From: Phascolomyces articulosus
Taxonomy: Eukaryota; Mucoromycota; Mucoromycetes; Mucorales; Lichtheimiaceae
Length of the DNA: 64,000 nt
Direction of reading: 5' to 3'
Assembly: GCA_025677815.1 (NCBI GenBank)
Contig: JAIXMP010000024.1
Coordinates: 62,001 to 126,000, forward strand
Shown here in pieces: positions 22,693 through 36,253 of this stretch (within the stretch, counting starts at the first letter, position 1; every line of letters begins with the position of its first letter). Under the pieces are notes generated by a model. The model was not told the DNA's origin, ran no database searches, and saw nothing but the letters and a program-made list of their open reading frames with translations. Made by a program: the position numbers and the translations under genes.

Positions 22693-25600
22693 TTAAAAGA
22701 AAGATTGTTGATGTTGTTGTTGGTGACGATACTGTGGAGGCGAATTGTTTGGAAGTTGATCACGCTGTTGTATATTCATGGCAATATCAAATGATAATCG
22801 AGAGTTAGGTGATAGTGGGAAGAATTGATCAGAAGGATTCCACATATCACTTAAATCACCCGCTTGATGTCGACTTTGATGACGATGATCGCGAAGTAGC
22901 ATATCACTACTATCATTCACCATATCTACTGTCCTTGCGGAAGGTCCATGTTGATAATACATGGCTGAAAGACTCTCATCTTCAGGATAATAATGACTTG
23001 AAGAATGGCTCGGTCGTCGTTGTTGAGAAGCAATATGACTTGTCGACATGGAAGATCGCATAGCAGCCATAGGTGTCGTAGATGAAGAGGATGATTCCTG
23101 ATTATTCGATGATGGCATACCAGTCGTAGCCATATGAGAATGTGGTTGTTGTTGTGTTGTTGTTCCTCCCATTGATGTTCTTTGAACTGCACCAAATGTT
23201 GCCAATGGATTGACTATTTGATTATTAGGGAACGTTTGTTGTTGTGGCTGATGGCGCTGATAGTAAGCACTTGGGGTTTGTGTTGTTTCATAGGTCGTTG
23301 TGTTAGTGTCAGCTCTGTTGGATCTATCGTTATTGTTTCTATTCGAGTGATGGCTACCATCGATAGGACCCAGAAACCAGCTGATCCATCGATCTAATGC
23401 TACTTGATCGTATACTTGGAACATAAATACAGTATTATCATCAGTTAATACCCGGAATAAATATCGATCTACAGTTACTGTCATTGGCTCAACTGCTAAA
23501 TAATGATGAACTTCCGCCTTCGTGCCCGTTTTCTAAATTATATGCATTATAAACAACATTAATCTCAACTCTATCTTGCTTTTCTTTTTTTTTAAAAAAA
23601 AAAGAAGCAAGTCTACTTACATTCATCATGATAAAAAACCGTTTCAATGGCACAACAACCACACGTTTCAGTTCCCAAATCGTCATGTAGTTAAATCGAG
23701 CCACTTTTTTCACTGGTAAAACACCTTCATGTGCCTGCACACTGAAATCCAATAAATTTTTGGCTGCCAAATTATCACTTCCATTATTACTGGAATCATT
23801 GGAATTATCTTCAAAATGGGCTGACAATGGATCTTCCCCGCTGCCATCGTCTCCACCCCTTTGAGCACCATGACCACGATAACGCAAACGAAAGAATTTA
23901 AACCTGTTTTGATATTTCACACGTAAATAAGCAACAATGATGACTACTTTGGGAGTGAAAATGACAACCAGGGTAAATGTAGCGCCGAGTAATAATGCGG
24001 AGAGTTTAAGATAGATGGCTGTTAAAAAGTTTTCATTTGACATGAAAAAACTTGGGGTGGCAAGACAGGCGGCAAGGATGGTATTACTAATATATAACAT
24101 CAATAGAGAAATTATTATATAATGAATATACAAGTTTTGGATCTCCCTAATTTTTTTTTTCACTTTGTTACTTACTAGCTGACATAGGCAATTTGGTTTG
24201 CTTCAGCCCATTTCCCTCGAACATTTCGGGTCTTTACAGTTGTAATAAAAAAAAACGTGTTAATAAAATATTGAAACAAATAATAATAATAATAATAAAT
24301 GATCTGATGTACCTTCCAAGCCAAGAGTGCAGAACAGGCAGTAAGAATAGCACACCATATAAGGACAACCAATTCAGAAACATTGAGATGGACCCAATCT
24401 CCTTTATTAGCTTGAGGATAAACACATAACCAGCAAAAGCTCATGGACGTACCAATCATCAAATCAGCAATTTCCACGGGATAAATAGCATGCCATATAA
24501 TGGATGGGATAAATGCAATTAAACCGAAAATAGCAATCATTCGCATCAAATAGATAGATTTTAACCTCGAGGTACGGACAGTAAATACGTTCTGGAATCT
24601 ATTACATATATAGAGAATGGATATCGATGTATTCTGTTTAGTAGGCTATTCGGGGAGTAGTAATAGTAGTATTTGCAAATTGAATTCGTACTATTATATT
24701 ATATTTTATTAGTCCATAATTGCTTAATATTTTGCCAACTTACATTCGATAAATTCTGTATAACCAAAAAAAGCATATCGCATAGGATTATATAATAGCA
24801 TCATTTTTGTTGTACCAATCGATAGATAGAGATTAGGAAAAAGAAAACGTTTTTAGTAAAGCATTCCAGAAGGAGAACAAGACTCTGAGTGACTATATAA
24901 ACTATTCTTTCTTACCTATAATTTTTTGCAATGATACTACCAATTACAAGAACAAATGCACTTGTGGCAAGGAATTTACGAGCAATACATTTCCCTACAT
25001 TGGGTCTGTCAATATAAAGCGCAGCGGCAATGTAAGCCATCATAAGTCCGACTAACTGGAGACAACAAAATGTCGGACTCGATACAGCAATGGATTTCAA
25101 GTTTTTGAATAGGATAATCAATATCAATAAAATAATACAAGTTAAAACACCTAGTGCACTAATGGCTAATATAATGATACCACCTGGGCCCGTCTTTGTT
25201 GGATTGAGAGCTAATATATGAACAAATCATTAGCATTATTATTACACTAAACAACTTTTTATCCCCATTTTGTAAGGGGCGGGGAAACACCACCTACTAG
25301 CTACTCCTCACATACAATTAAAAAAATTAAGCTTTTTTTTAATCTCTTTTTTTTAGAGCCTTACCATATTTTGCCACTCTATCCACAGGTTTCGTGGTCG
25401 TATGCCCAAGATAGATAATATCCGTTTCATTATCCACAAATTGGAATTCCCCATCTTTAAGTGTGGCATAAGTCACTACTTCACCATCTAACATGTATTG
25501 TAAACTAAAGTATCTATAAAGTTATGGGGGTGATGAGAAATCTCTGTGAGAATTTTGATCGACTCTTTTTTTTGCCTCGTTTTTTTTCCTTGTGTTTATG

Positions 25601-28108
25601 TAACACCACATATACATAAAAGAGAAAGAAAAAAAAGGGACTTGATAGAAATACACACACACACACACACACAAGGATACACGTTCAAAGACATAATATA
25701 CACGTGGTGTATGTTCTTTTTTGAAATGTGAGAGAGTATATCAACTTACCCAGTAGTCAAATCACCTAATTTTTTTTAAAAAATATTTATCGAATGATGA
25801 ATGAATTGTTGTGTTGTTAGAAACCATCATTTATTTAAGATATTAGTACTGTTATGAAAAGATATATCAATCAATCGTCTTACCAGTATCAGTAAAATCC
25901 ATATGACCTGAAAATAAAATGAAAAATAAAAATCAGTTTAATTGTGTTACCATGATCCAACATGCTTTTGTGTCTATGTTATAATTATATATGGCTGTGT
26001 ATGTATGTGTGTGTGTGTAATAAAAGGTTCTTCTTACCCGCAGGTCCTGTGTAATCAAGATTATAAAATGTGGGTGTCATCTTGGTCGAATCGAATGTAC
26101 CCGCACTTAGATCCGATATAGCTTTTTGACGTCCACCTGTATACGTGTCAAGTGCCTAATAATTTTTAATCCCCTCAACAAAGTGTCAATAACATTATTC
26201 CCTTTTTTATTAGATTTCTACTTGTCCATTTGTTAAAAAAATATAGACAGCTCTTTTTTTTTTACCTTATTTAACCCTAATGCCAAAAGCTCCGCACAAG
26301 CATATGCGTTAGGTGCGTTATAAGATAACCCAGCAGAATTCCAAGAGTCAGGAGAGGTGCTACAACAGGAAGAGTTGAATGAAAGAATAGAGAGTGTGTA
26401 AATGTGAGTTATATATATAAACTCTGAATTTAAAAAAAAAGTATAATAAAGATACGTTACAAATTCTCCGGAACAGGCAGTTCTTGCCAAGCTTGTTCCA
26501 TTGCTTCGTATGCAGGAATTCCAGTTACTATTCTCACCGCAAAGAAATAAAGTAAATTAGTAGTTTAACTTTAATGATGATCTGCAATAATGAACCATGA
26601 CTTACAATTCCATAAACCACTAATGAACATAAGACCATCATAAGCAGCTAATTCATCTGGTGAAGAGACTGTATCGCGTATAGCGGGTGATATATCATTT
26701 GTTAACATCCAAACCCAACCTTCAGATAATAATCCCATGGATCTGGTAATAATAATATAAAGATGTTAATATAGAACGCGTTTCTTTTGATATTTGATAG
26801 ATAGATCAATAGAATGCTACTTACTGAGCTGTTTTAAGTACATTTATTTGATCTGTCGTCGTGGAATCAGCAAAAATAACAATACGTGCACCCGATGTTG
26901 CTAATTTTTGAAGTGAATCTATAACATGAGTTGGTTTAGTAGGTAAGTAAGTAATGAATTAAAGTTATAAACAAAATCAAATTTGGTAACAAATCCCGCC
27001 CAAATAAAGGAAAAGGATGGTCTCTTCTCATTTTTACCTTCAACGCGTGTCATGTCATACAAGGGGACTTGTGTCATGGCTTCTATGCCATATCCTTCCC
27101 CTTTTTGTAGCATAGCTTTTAATACTATAATATCAACAATCATTACACAAAAAGAGAGGGAGAAGGAGAAAGTGTTTTGATGAGCCAATTTTTATATGGT
27201 TTAGTTTAGTTTGTACAAAGTGAAAAGCACGTTCATTTTTTTTTAATTTTACGCATATCTATTATGAAATAGTATAATACTAAAATGAAATAGTATATAT
27301 ACCTTGTTGCCCCACATTATCGTTCGTGTATATTAATGCGAATGTACTCCAACCCATTTGTTGTACCCAATCAACGAGCGAACTTCCAAATAATACAACA
27401 TTGCCTACTGTGCGAAAAAAGTATGGATAGGCTTCTTTATCTGAGAGACTGAGTGATGCTGATGCACAGGAACATTGAGGAAGTCGTTGTACACCTGTAA
27501 TTCCTGCTTCGGTTTCTGTCATTGAAGATACCATATCACCAAGAATGGCGCTATTTATTTTTTCGTTAGTAACATTCTCGAATTGATGGTTCACTTTTTT
27601 TTTTTTAAAAAAAAAAAAAAGAACATACTTGACACCAGCATTGACTGCGTCTACGGTCGTCCAAGCTGTTTGTCCAACATTATTAATATTAGTTGTATAC
27701 CGTACAAATTGGAGATTGATATCTATAGAGAAGATGTTTAGGATCATCGTGATTGTGGTGAGAAAGAAGGGGAGTTCGTATTTTTTTTTCGACGTCCAAG
27801 TGTTGTATCATAGTAATAATAGTCGTACCTGATAACATGTTGCTTTTTTTAATATTCTCAGCAGCCATATCAATGGCTACATTACTTGCAACAATCATAT
27901 CATTTAATGGAGGATCTTCTTGTCGTACTGTTGATGGATCTGGGAATAATACGCCTATGGTATAAGTGGGTAGAGAGGTGTTTGTTGCCTGTGCGTTGAC
28001 GAAATAATTGTGTTGATCACCAACGAATAAAAGCGTAGTAATGAGTGAAATGAATAGGAACCGTATTATATGAAACAGTTCCTTTGTTGTATGTTGCCTC
28101 CATTCCAT
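22693..28108 (-). CDS. GABA-B-like class C GPCR with PH-like tail
   Basis: Eighteen exons, in order 27829-28108, 27629-27722, 27303-27550, 27038-27124, 26825-26918, 26606-26742, 26461-26527, 26266-26359, 26038-26155, 25884-25907, 25750-25765, 25365-25513, 24916-25210, 24744-24755, 24313-24598, 24176-24231, 23621-24086, 22693-23532. They give 1120 aa with every phase agreeing. Residues 1-40 are a signal peptide/anchor. About 45-470 is a periplasmic-binding-like (ANF receptor) ectodomain (TIGVLFPDPS, AWTTVDAVNAGV, GPAGHMDFTDTGDLTTGYF). About 480-745 is a 7TM bundle of GABA-B type: SSPTFCCLQLVG, IIAKNYRIYRIFQNVFTVR, WKTRNVRGKWAEANQIAYVS, FTPKVVII. About 797-900 looks like a PH fold ending QVALDRWISWF. 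A long Gln/Ser/His-rich tail follows. It is a plasma-membrane receptor; the ligand is unknown. The acceptor before 24,231 (AAAG) is weak. Confidence 0.9.
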
Positions 28109-31100
28109 CCTATCTTCTTTTTTGAAGGGGGATGTGTTATTGTTGAATTAAGGGATAGAGGGAGAGAATGAGAGGGGAGAGAAAGGAAATGATGATTCAA
28201 AGTAATATTTGTAATAGTAGAAGGAAGAAGAAGAAAAAAAAGATATTAAATGGGCAAAGAAAGAAGCTGGAGAAAAGGAAAAGGATCAAAGTATCAAGTG
28301 TGTGACGCTACTAACTAAAGCTTGAAATAAACGTTTTCATTGAACGGAGTTGAGTACCTGTAATTTTATAATAACGGAGTTTTTTTTAACACTCTTTTTT
28401 TGGAGTAATATGTTTACACAGGGTCCGCTACGCATTATTGGATGGCAATTTCAAAACCCTCGAATGTGGGATATGAATGTCCCCTCTTGTTGACAGACGA
28501 TCTTTTTTATCTTCCTACTACTTTTTAATAAAATCATAATAATAGATCTCATTTCATTTTATAATTATATACGACAAGTATATCTCACTATATAATAATA
28601 TTATCCATGATTTCAATTCATATTCATATTGACATATTCATTCTCATCATATTAAATAAGACTAATATTAATGTTACTTATTGTTAAAATATTATTATTT
28701 ATGATTTCTATTAAATTCTTCATAATTTTCAAGGTTGTACATTTTCACATAATGTAAAAAAAAAAAAAAAAAAAAAAACGAAAGGTTCAGTGTCGTACAA
28801 CGATAACAACAGAAATAACATTTTTAGCTGAGTGACAATTAAAACCACATAATAAGTAGATCGTTCACTTTATAGTTTAACCTGCTTTTTTTTTTCTTCG
28901 GCGCAAAAAACAAAAGAAAATCCTTTTGTCCGAGGAAAAGCTTTTTAAAATTCAATTTCAAATATAAAACATATCTCAAATTCTGTCGATTATTAATAAC
29001 AATATTCTTCATGAGGTTTCATTATGATATATGTTATATAATACATATTGATTGGATGTAATTCAAGTGAATACTTCCTTTTCTTGATCTTTGGGTGAGT
29101 TCTTCCTTATTATGGAAAGGAGGGGATTTTTTTTTTGTCACCTGAGAGAATATATACTTTGAATATACCCAACCTTATATATATCTCATGGTGGGTTATG
29201 TAGTTTATGGACACTTTTACACATTAAGAACCATATCTTGAGGTTACAATAGTAACCCATAAAAGATGATGTTATTTTCACACGTTTTTTTATCAAAAGA
29301 GATGGAGAGCAATGATGTTTTTATTCGGTAGTTAAAACAACAACGATAACAAATGTTGAAAATGAAAGGAGCTATGGAATCCCTGAAAGATCAGCACAAT
29401 CCGATCTTTCGGAGAACTTTTATACAATGTAAATGCTAATAACTCTTTGCATTAGTTCATGGAAAAGAGGAACATGTTACCGAAAATATAATTTTGAAAT
29501 GTGGTGCAGAAAAAGAAACATGCTAACTGCATGATAGTTTAACCATATAGTAACAGATGCACGATAACAACAATTACAAATGACGGTCCATGACGAACAA
29601 CGCAATCTAAATTTAGTTACAATAAATAATTTACATCATCAATTGTAATTATATTTCTTCTATTACACACAGCACATGTAAGCTTCTTTTCAAATAATAA
29701 TAATAATAAAAGAAGAAGCCGCGACCCATCATCCCTAATCATCTTTTTATGATGGATGTGCGGGGTTCTTTTAAACCAGGTTTGTGGTTAGTTAAATCTT
29801 TTAGTTGTACAAAATTAAAAAAGAATTAACCTATTCGTTAACTCTTACGCAGAAATTATATGATAGATAGTGGTAAAAAAACACCAAGCTGTAAAAAATT
29901 AAGTCATTGATTTCTATATAGCCTGAAGGTTGGTGTTTTAATAGGTGGAAAGAAGATGGAATTCGCTGAATGGCTGGTAATGGGTGACATTGATAGGGAA
30001 ATCGAAAAATTTCTTATTAACGATAGATTAATCGTTCATGTAATACGAAACTTTATTCTTAGAATAGGTTACCGTTTCGCTGGTAAACATCATATCCATA
30101 ATTGTAATCCTTTTTTCGTTCCCATATTCCTTTTCCCCTTCCTTCCCTTCTATATCAATGACTTCTTATCAATGTATAAATAAAAACAGTTTGTATGATA
30201 CAGCAATTAGTTAGGTAATAAGAATCGTAGTCGATTCCTCAAATTAGATAAATCTATCTATTTAGAAGAACGCCACACTTATCATACGAAACAACTAACA
30301 ACCATGTGTTCATTTACGAGATATAGACCTCATCGAAAAAAAAAATGTTAAGCCACAGTGGTTAAAATAGTGCGTGCACGTTTATGATTTATGTAATTGT
30401 AATAGGTGTTTCTCTATTACGTCTCATCATGTAATGTATATAAAATATAGTAATCACATAGATAAAGCAATGTACTATTATTATAGTATATTACAATCCG
30501 ATTTTGACAACGTAATAATATTTTGATCTTGGTCAAAGTATATATGAAATGTTGATGAGCAACAAAAGATGGTCAAAGCATACCGTTCGTATGTTGCACC
30601 AGCTTTTTTAGATCACTTTTCTTAATTTTTGGATTACATACTTTTTTTTTTTTAGTTCACAATGAAATATACCTTGCTTGGTATATAAATTAATGAATAT
30701 GATGTTATTATTCTTATATGATGACAATGAGGAATTGCATTATCCAAGAATAGCATATGTTAACGGTATATTATACTTTCATTTCATGTTGGGTAATGAA
30801 TGAATGAATCCATAACACTCTTATCTAAGTGGATAATAAACGAGGAAATCGTGAAAATTGATAAATGATATTCCATGAAAATCAGTAACTACATTTGTTA
30901 GTTTCAAGATCCTGATGAAATTTAATATAAGCATAGTTTATAAAAGCTATGGAAAAACAACGTATATTTTGCTTGGATTTGTAATCATCATACGACAAGC
31001 CTGTTTATTTAATATGTTTCCTGTACACATGGGGATAACAAAGGGTATATGTTGAATTTGCCATTTCATCATCTATTATGTAATAAATCAATATTTATGT

Positions 31101-33504
31101 TTTTTAATGTATATGTTTGTTGTTTGAAAGCAACAATAGACACACTTGTCTAAGTTGTATCAGCGGTAGTGTAGGCCATATTTAAAGATACCAGCTACAA
31201 TTCTCTTTGAATAAATGTATTGATATCCCAACAAATTCTCTATGTCTGTAATAGTCGCGAAGCAAAGAATACAGTGTAGAGCAAGAATACATGGTGTATC
31301 AAACCCTGGTTTTTATATAATCTAATGCAGTTTTAGTCGATATAATTATTTCTTTCCATATTGGTTACCGTCTTTTATTTGTAACTACTTACAAAAACTA
31401 AAGATGAATTGGTGTTCAAGAAACACAATGAATCTGGTTAGCTATAATGAGTAGCGGTCGGTGGATAATAATCGATATTAATCATCTTTTTTACATCATC
31501 CCCATGAAGAGTACATCATAGTTATATGTAAGCACTCCTCTGGATCCGATCATGCATCACCAAATCAACTTTTGCCCAAGTTACGAATTGGGCTTTTAAA
31601 TTTATACCTATCATTCCAGTAGAGTCACTAATGCTTTATCATCTTCTGTGAATTCTATCTTGCGCCATACAAATTTTTGGAATACCTATATATAGAAATA
31701 ACTTTTGAATATTTATCATGACACAATAATATCAAGGAGAACAACTCTATATTCTTGTTATAGGCAGATGTTTTGTTTGTAATAAAAATCCCTACTAGAT
31801 TTATTATGTATATTATTATTAATTGTTTGATAATAGAACATACCGAAACTTGACATAAGAATAATGAATAATATATCAGACGTCGTGCTGTAGTATGTAA
31901 TTAATAAATATCATTATTTGCAGTGTTTAATATACATGCGTACTATTGCTGTCATTGTTGTTATTGACACATGATTTTCATGTTCCTGAAGTATATGACG
32001 TAGTAGCATAATATAGTATTCAGTGGTTATTACTCCTAGAATGTCGAAGCTTCTGACTGTATGTAAGCCATTTTAGGTCTATTTATCCATATTTGTTTTT
32101 CTGTTCTGTTTTCTCTAGATTTTATAAATATAATTAAATTTGTTATATAATTTTTTGCAGAATCTATCAAGATAACGTATATTTTGACTATATTCATAGA
32201 AGAACAAGAGCGAAAATCTCAGACTACTACACTAATCAATAACTAAAAAAATGATAAAAGTTAAAAGGGGTGTAGTTGAGCATTTTGTTTTTTTTTTATT
32301 GTTGTGTTGCATATAAGAATCACCACCCACTATGTAAAGAAAAAAAAATAATTGATTGGCTAGACTCATAAGGATATTATACCTTTTGTCACCTTAGGGG
32401 TTATAATTATGATAAGTGGTAGTTCAATCTCTATTTGTTAGTTTATAGTACATTCATTATGTACTATTAGTATAAGTTTACTTTTTAATAACGAGAAAGT
32501 AATTAAAATGCATGGGAAAACTAATATCCATTTTTTTTCTACCCTTCGGATCGACATGTGGAAAGACGGGTTAAGTTCAAACCCAAACAAGTAATTTTTT
32601 CTTACTCCACAACCAATGATGCGTGGCACAATTTCAAATATGCAAGACACATAATGTACTAATGGAAAACAACAGGCATAAAATATATCATTATTGTTGT
32701 GAGTATTCGGCATTATTATTTGTTATTTCGGAAAAGTTCATCCGAATCCGTTCAAAGCGACGAGTTGTTATTGTTGTAGTAGTAAATACTTCTTGACTCT
32801 ATGTAATAACTGCACACGTGCATTGGGGGATTATGTAGATTTGATCCAATGTCATGAAAAAAAAATATTAATAACAGCAAGAGAAGAAAGAGCTGGTGAC
32901 AATGGAGTTTTCTCTCAGATGAGTATTTCAATAGATCATATTTTCTTTATTATCTATATAGGACTTAATGATAGCAAAGGAAAATCATTTGATCTACTTA
33001 ATCACTTTTTTGATATTATTGCAAGGGAATAAAAAATGACACCACATTGTAGTAAAATTCTGTAATAATTTCAAAATCTCACGAAAGATGACTTGAATTA
33101 GCAAAAAATACAAACAAAAAAAGATAACAACCTAATAATTATATTATTAATCAGGTGAATCCTTTAAAGTACAAGGTGGGTTATCCGACTCTTTCAACGG
33201 AAAAAAAGAAGGGTCAGCCCCACATCACTCACACACGCACACAACACCGCTTTATTCATTAAGTTTTCCCCTTCTTCCTTTCCCCCTTATATTCTCAAAA
33301 TGTGAATTTAATGGTTGCTGTGCATCCGAGCAAGCACCAATCATAGATAGGATGATAACGGATTTCGGTGAATGACGACTAATTTTAACTATGGGTTCTC
33401 TCTTTTTATATATATAAATAATTAAAAATAATTACATATTTCAATCAACTTCTTTTTCTTCTTCTTTATATCTTTTTTTTTGTTTCAATTATATAATTAA
33501 TTAA
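28109..33504. other. 5.4-kb gene-free AT-rich block
   Basis: This is the longest stretch without a supported gene. The left end is purine-rich and suits the 5' UTR of the GPCR gene. It contains a poly(A) run of 22 at about 28,757, many (AT)n and AAT/TAA runs, an 8-bp stem-loop (GAAAGATC/GATCTTTC, 29,386-29,411), and short open frames (for example 29956-30183 and 32793-33032) without codon structure or splice partners. The right end (33,200-33,500) is C/T-rich and leads into the transporter gene. No RNA gene is seen. Confidence 0.5.
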
Positions 33505-34717
33505 ATGGGAACAAAATACGTTGATATTGATACACCCGCTTCTTCCATTTTTTCCTCTTTTGGTCCAAGCTTGGACGAAAACCGTCCTTTACTCTCACGA
33601 TCGACAGTGACCTCATATACAACAACAGACGATCATGAAGAAACGGTCATTGATGAACTTAATCCCAATGCTTCTCCATTCAGTGGCATCTTTAATCTCT
33701 TAAATACCATTCTTGGCACTGGCATGCTGGCAATGGTAATTATTTTTATATTTTTATTTTTTTGTTAAACAATAATGACCATATACGGAACAATTTCAAA
33801 TATCACTCATCACTCGTCATATTATTTTAATGGATAGCCTGCTGCAGTAGCGACAGTGGGACTTTTCCCAGGAATAATATTTACATTGATATCGGGTATA
33901 GCATCCGGAACAGGATTATACTTTTTATCTGAAAGTGCCGATCGCGTTGAAGGTCGGCGTGCTTCCTTCTTTGCTGTTTCACAGCTGACCTACCCGGGTG
34001 CTGCTGTATGGTTTGATACAGCTATCGCAATCAAGTGTTTTGGTGTCGCTGTTAGTTATCTTATTATTATAGGTGATATCATGCCACAGGTGGGAATTTT
34101 TTTCTTCTTTTGATAGTCATATGTAATTGGGAAGGAAGGAAGGCAGGTGGAAGAGGAAGATCTAGGCTTTTTATTTATTTATATGGGTTTGTGCGTTTAT
34201 ATCAACGTGGCTTTTTTGTTGTTGGGGGATGAAGAAGAAGAAAGGGATAATAAAATGATTGCTGAGTAAAAAGTTGACAGATCTTCTCTCCCCCACTTAC
34301 CTCTTTGTGATGTGTTTATTGTTTATACTAACTTGACCTTTATGTATAAAAATAAATATAAACATTCATTTCTAAATAGGTGGTTATATCATTTGACAGT
34401 TCTGTACCAAAAGATTCTATTTTAATGGATCGTAGATTATGGATTACTGCAGTCATGTTTGGATTGCTGATTCCATTATCTTTTAAACGTACTTTGGATT
34501 CTTTTCGACATATTAGTGCATTAGCTATTTTAGCTGTCGTTTACTTGTGTGCTATCGTCATTTATTATTACTTTTTTGCTTCTGATTTCCCTAAACCACC
34601 ACCAGAAGAAATTGAATGGGTTCATTTAACCAATGGTATTCTTGGTAAATTACCTGTTTTTATTTTTGGGTTTACTTGTCATCAAAATGTAAGTAACTAT
34701 AAAACTATTTAATTTGT

Positions 34718-34758
<41 letters not shown>

Positions 34759-35705
34759 CATGAAATAAGAAATATTAATATCACCCTTCTTAATAGTTGT
34801 TCAGTGTACATAATGAAGTCAAGAATAATGATCGACGTTCAATGATTCGAATCATCTTATCATCGATCATCACTGCTGGTGTATTTTATGAATTGATTGC
34901 AATTCTCGGTTATCTCAGTTTTGGCAAAAATGCAAGAGGAAACATTATTTTAGAATGTAAGGTTCATTGTTTTAAGGAGTTGGGGGGGGTTCTTTTATTA
35001 TTAGACTACATAGGCTTTGAATAGAAATGAAGAAGATTTATTATTATAGACTCATCTTTATATATATATATATAAATGATAGATCCAGTAAGTTGGTTCG
35101 TTGCAGGTGGCCGATTAGCTATTGTTATTTGTGTCTTATTTGGTTATCCATTACAAATCCATCCATGCCGAGGTTCGGTCGATAAAATTTTATTAAGAAT
35201 TAATGGTGACAAGGAAAATAAAAATTCACCTTTTCCTGATCCACCTTCTACTGTTAAACATGTTGCAATGACAACTGCATTATTGATTGGTACTTATACC
35301 CTTGCTATTACTGTATCTCAACTTGACTTGGTAAGTACATATATATATATATATATATGAAGAAGAAGAAGACAAAGGAGAAAAAAAAGAGTGTGAGAGA
35401 ATATTCGATAATAAAACGTGTCATGGGTTGTGGTTTGATGAGGTCCCTTTTTTTTTTGTAAATTTCATGATAATAATAATAATAACAACGATTTTCTTTA
35501 TATTTATTTTTAGGTTTTGGCGTTTGTTGGTTCAACTGGATCCACTGCTGTATCATTCATTCTTCCAGGTTTATTTTATTTCAAATTGAATGAAAATCAA
35601 CCATGGACATTTGGAAAGACCACTTCGCTTATATTGGCTATCTTTGGTTTTACCGTCATGACCGTTTGTCTTTCTTATAATATTTTCATCTTAGTTTCTC
35701 ATTAA
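33505..35705 (+). CDS. Vacuolar amino acid transporter (AVT5/6/7, SLC38-like)
   Basis: Six exons (33505-33735, 33838-34089, 34380-34688, 34797-34956, 35083-35330, 35514-35705) give 463 aa. After a ~60-residue cytosolic N-terminal tail the AAAP-family signature starts: FNLLNTILGTGMLAMPAAVA across the first junction. About eleven hydrophobic segments follow, including FGVAVSYLIIIGDIMPQ, LIPLSFKRTLDSFRHISALAI, FGFTCHQNLFSVHNE, and a final GSTGSTAVSFILPGLFY. The FTCHQNLFSVHNE block and overall layout match fungal Avt5/Avt6/Avt7, proton-coupled exporters of acidic and other amino acids from the vacuole. Intron 2 is long (290 nt); intron 3 carries an (AG)16 tract. Confidence 0.92.
34721..34753. repeat. 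(AG)16 microsatellite in an intron
   Basis: An AG dinucleotide run lies in intron 3 of the AVT-type transporter gene, about 45 nt before the true acceptor at 34,796. It offers many decoy AG acceptors. Confidence 0.9.
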
Positions 35706-36253
35706 TTCATTCGATCGTTCATAAGTTTTTATTTTTATTCTTATTATCATATAATATATAGTTATAGTATATAGAAGGTCCTTAAACATTCTCAGACATA
35801 CATACACACAGACACTACATATAATCATCTAGCCCTCACTTTTCATTGTTTAGTACTTCTCTCTCTCTCTTTATATTTTTCACTTGTACGTCATCTCCTC
35901 TTCTCTCCTCCCCCCTCCCCCCTCCAACACATCCTCCTTCCTTGTCATGACAACTCACTCTCTCTTCTAACCCCCTTCTTCCTCTAAATACTTAAACATT
36001 CACCACCCCACTAAACATATACCATATTTGCCGATTTGTTGTTCCCATGACATTTTGACAATGAAGATGTTAATTGCTATTTAAGGCCCCGTGCCGATTG
36101 AAAGTAAATAAATTTGATAATCCTTTACTCCTCATACATAAAACACTCTCCTTGTATACATTGCCTTTCTTTATATATAGTTTCAATTTCGTTTTTTTAT
36201 TATTGCTTCCACCCCTTCACCTCTTTCTTTCATTCATATCGCTATCGACACAA
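35706..36253. promoter_or_regulatory. Pyrimidine-rich promoter/5' leader of the Myb-like gene
   Basis: After the transporter stop the plus strand becomes strongly C/T-rich (35,850-36,050: runs of CTCTCT, CCCCCTCCCCCC, CTTCTTCC). Polypyrimidine blocks of this kind are common just before transcription starts in fungi. An in-frame ATG at 36,074 extends the next reading frame by 60 codons of hydrophobic, low-complexity sequence, which I treat as leader. Confidence 0.4.

Noticed and set aside
28109..33504. Centromere candidate
   Set aside because: It is AT-rich and gene-free, but I see no tandem array, no flanking LINE-type ORFs and no sequence that would single it out; without chromatin data the idea is unsupported.
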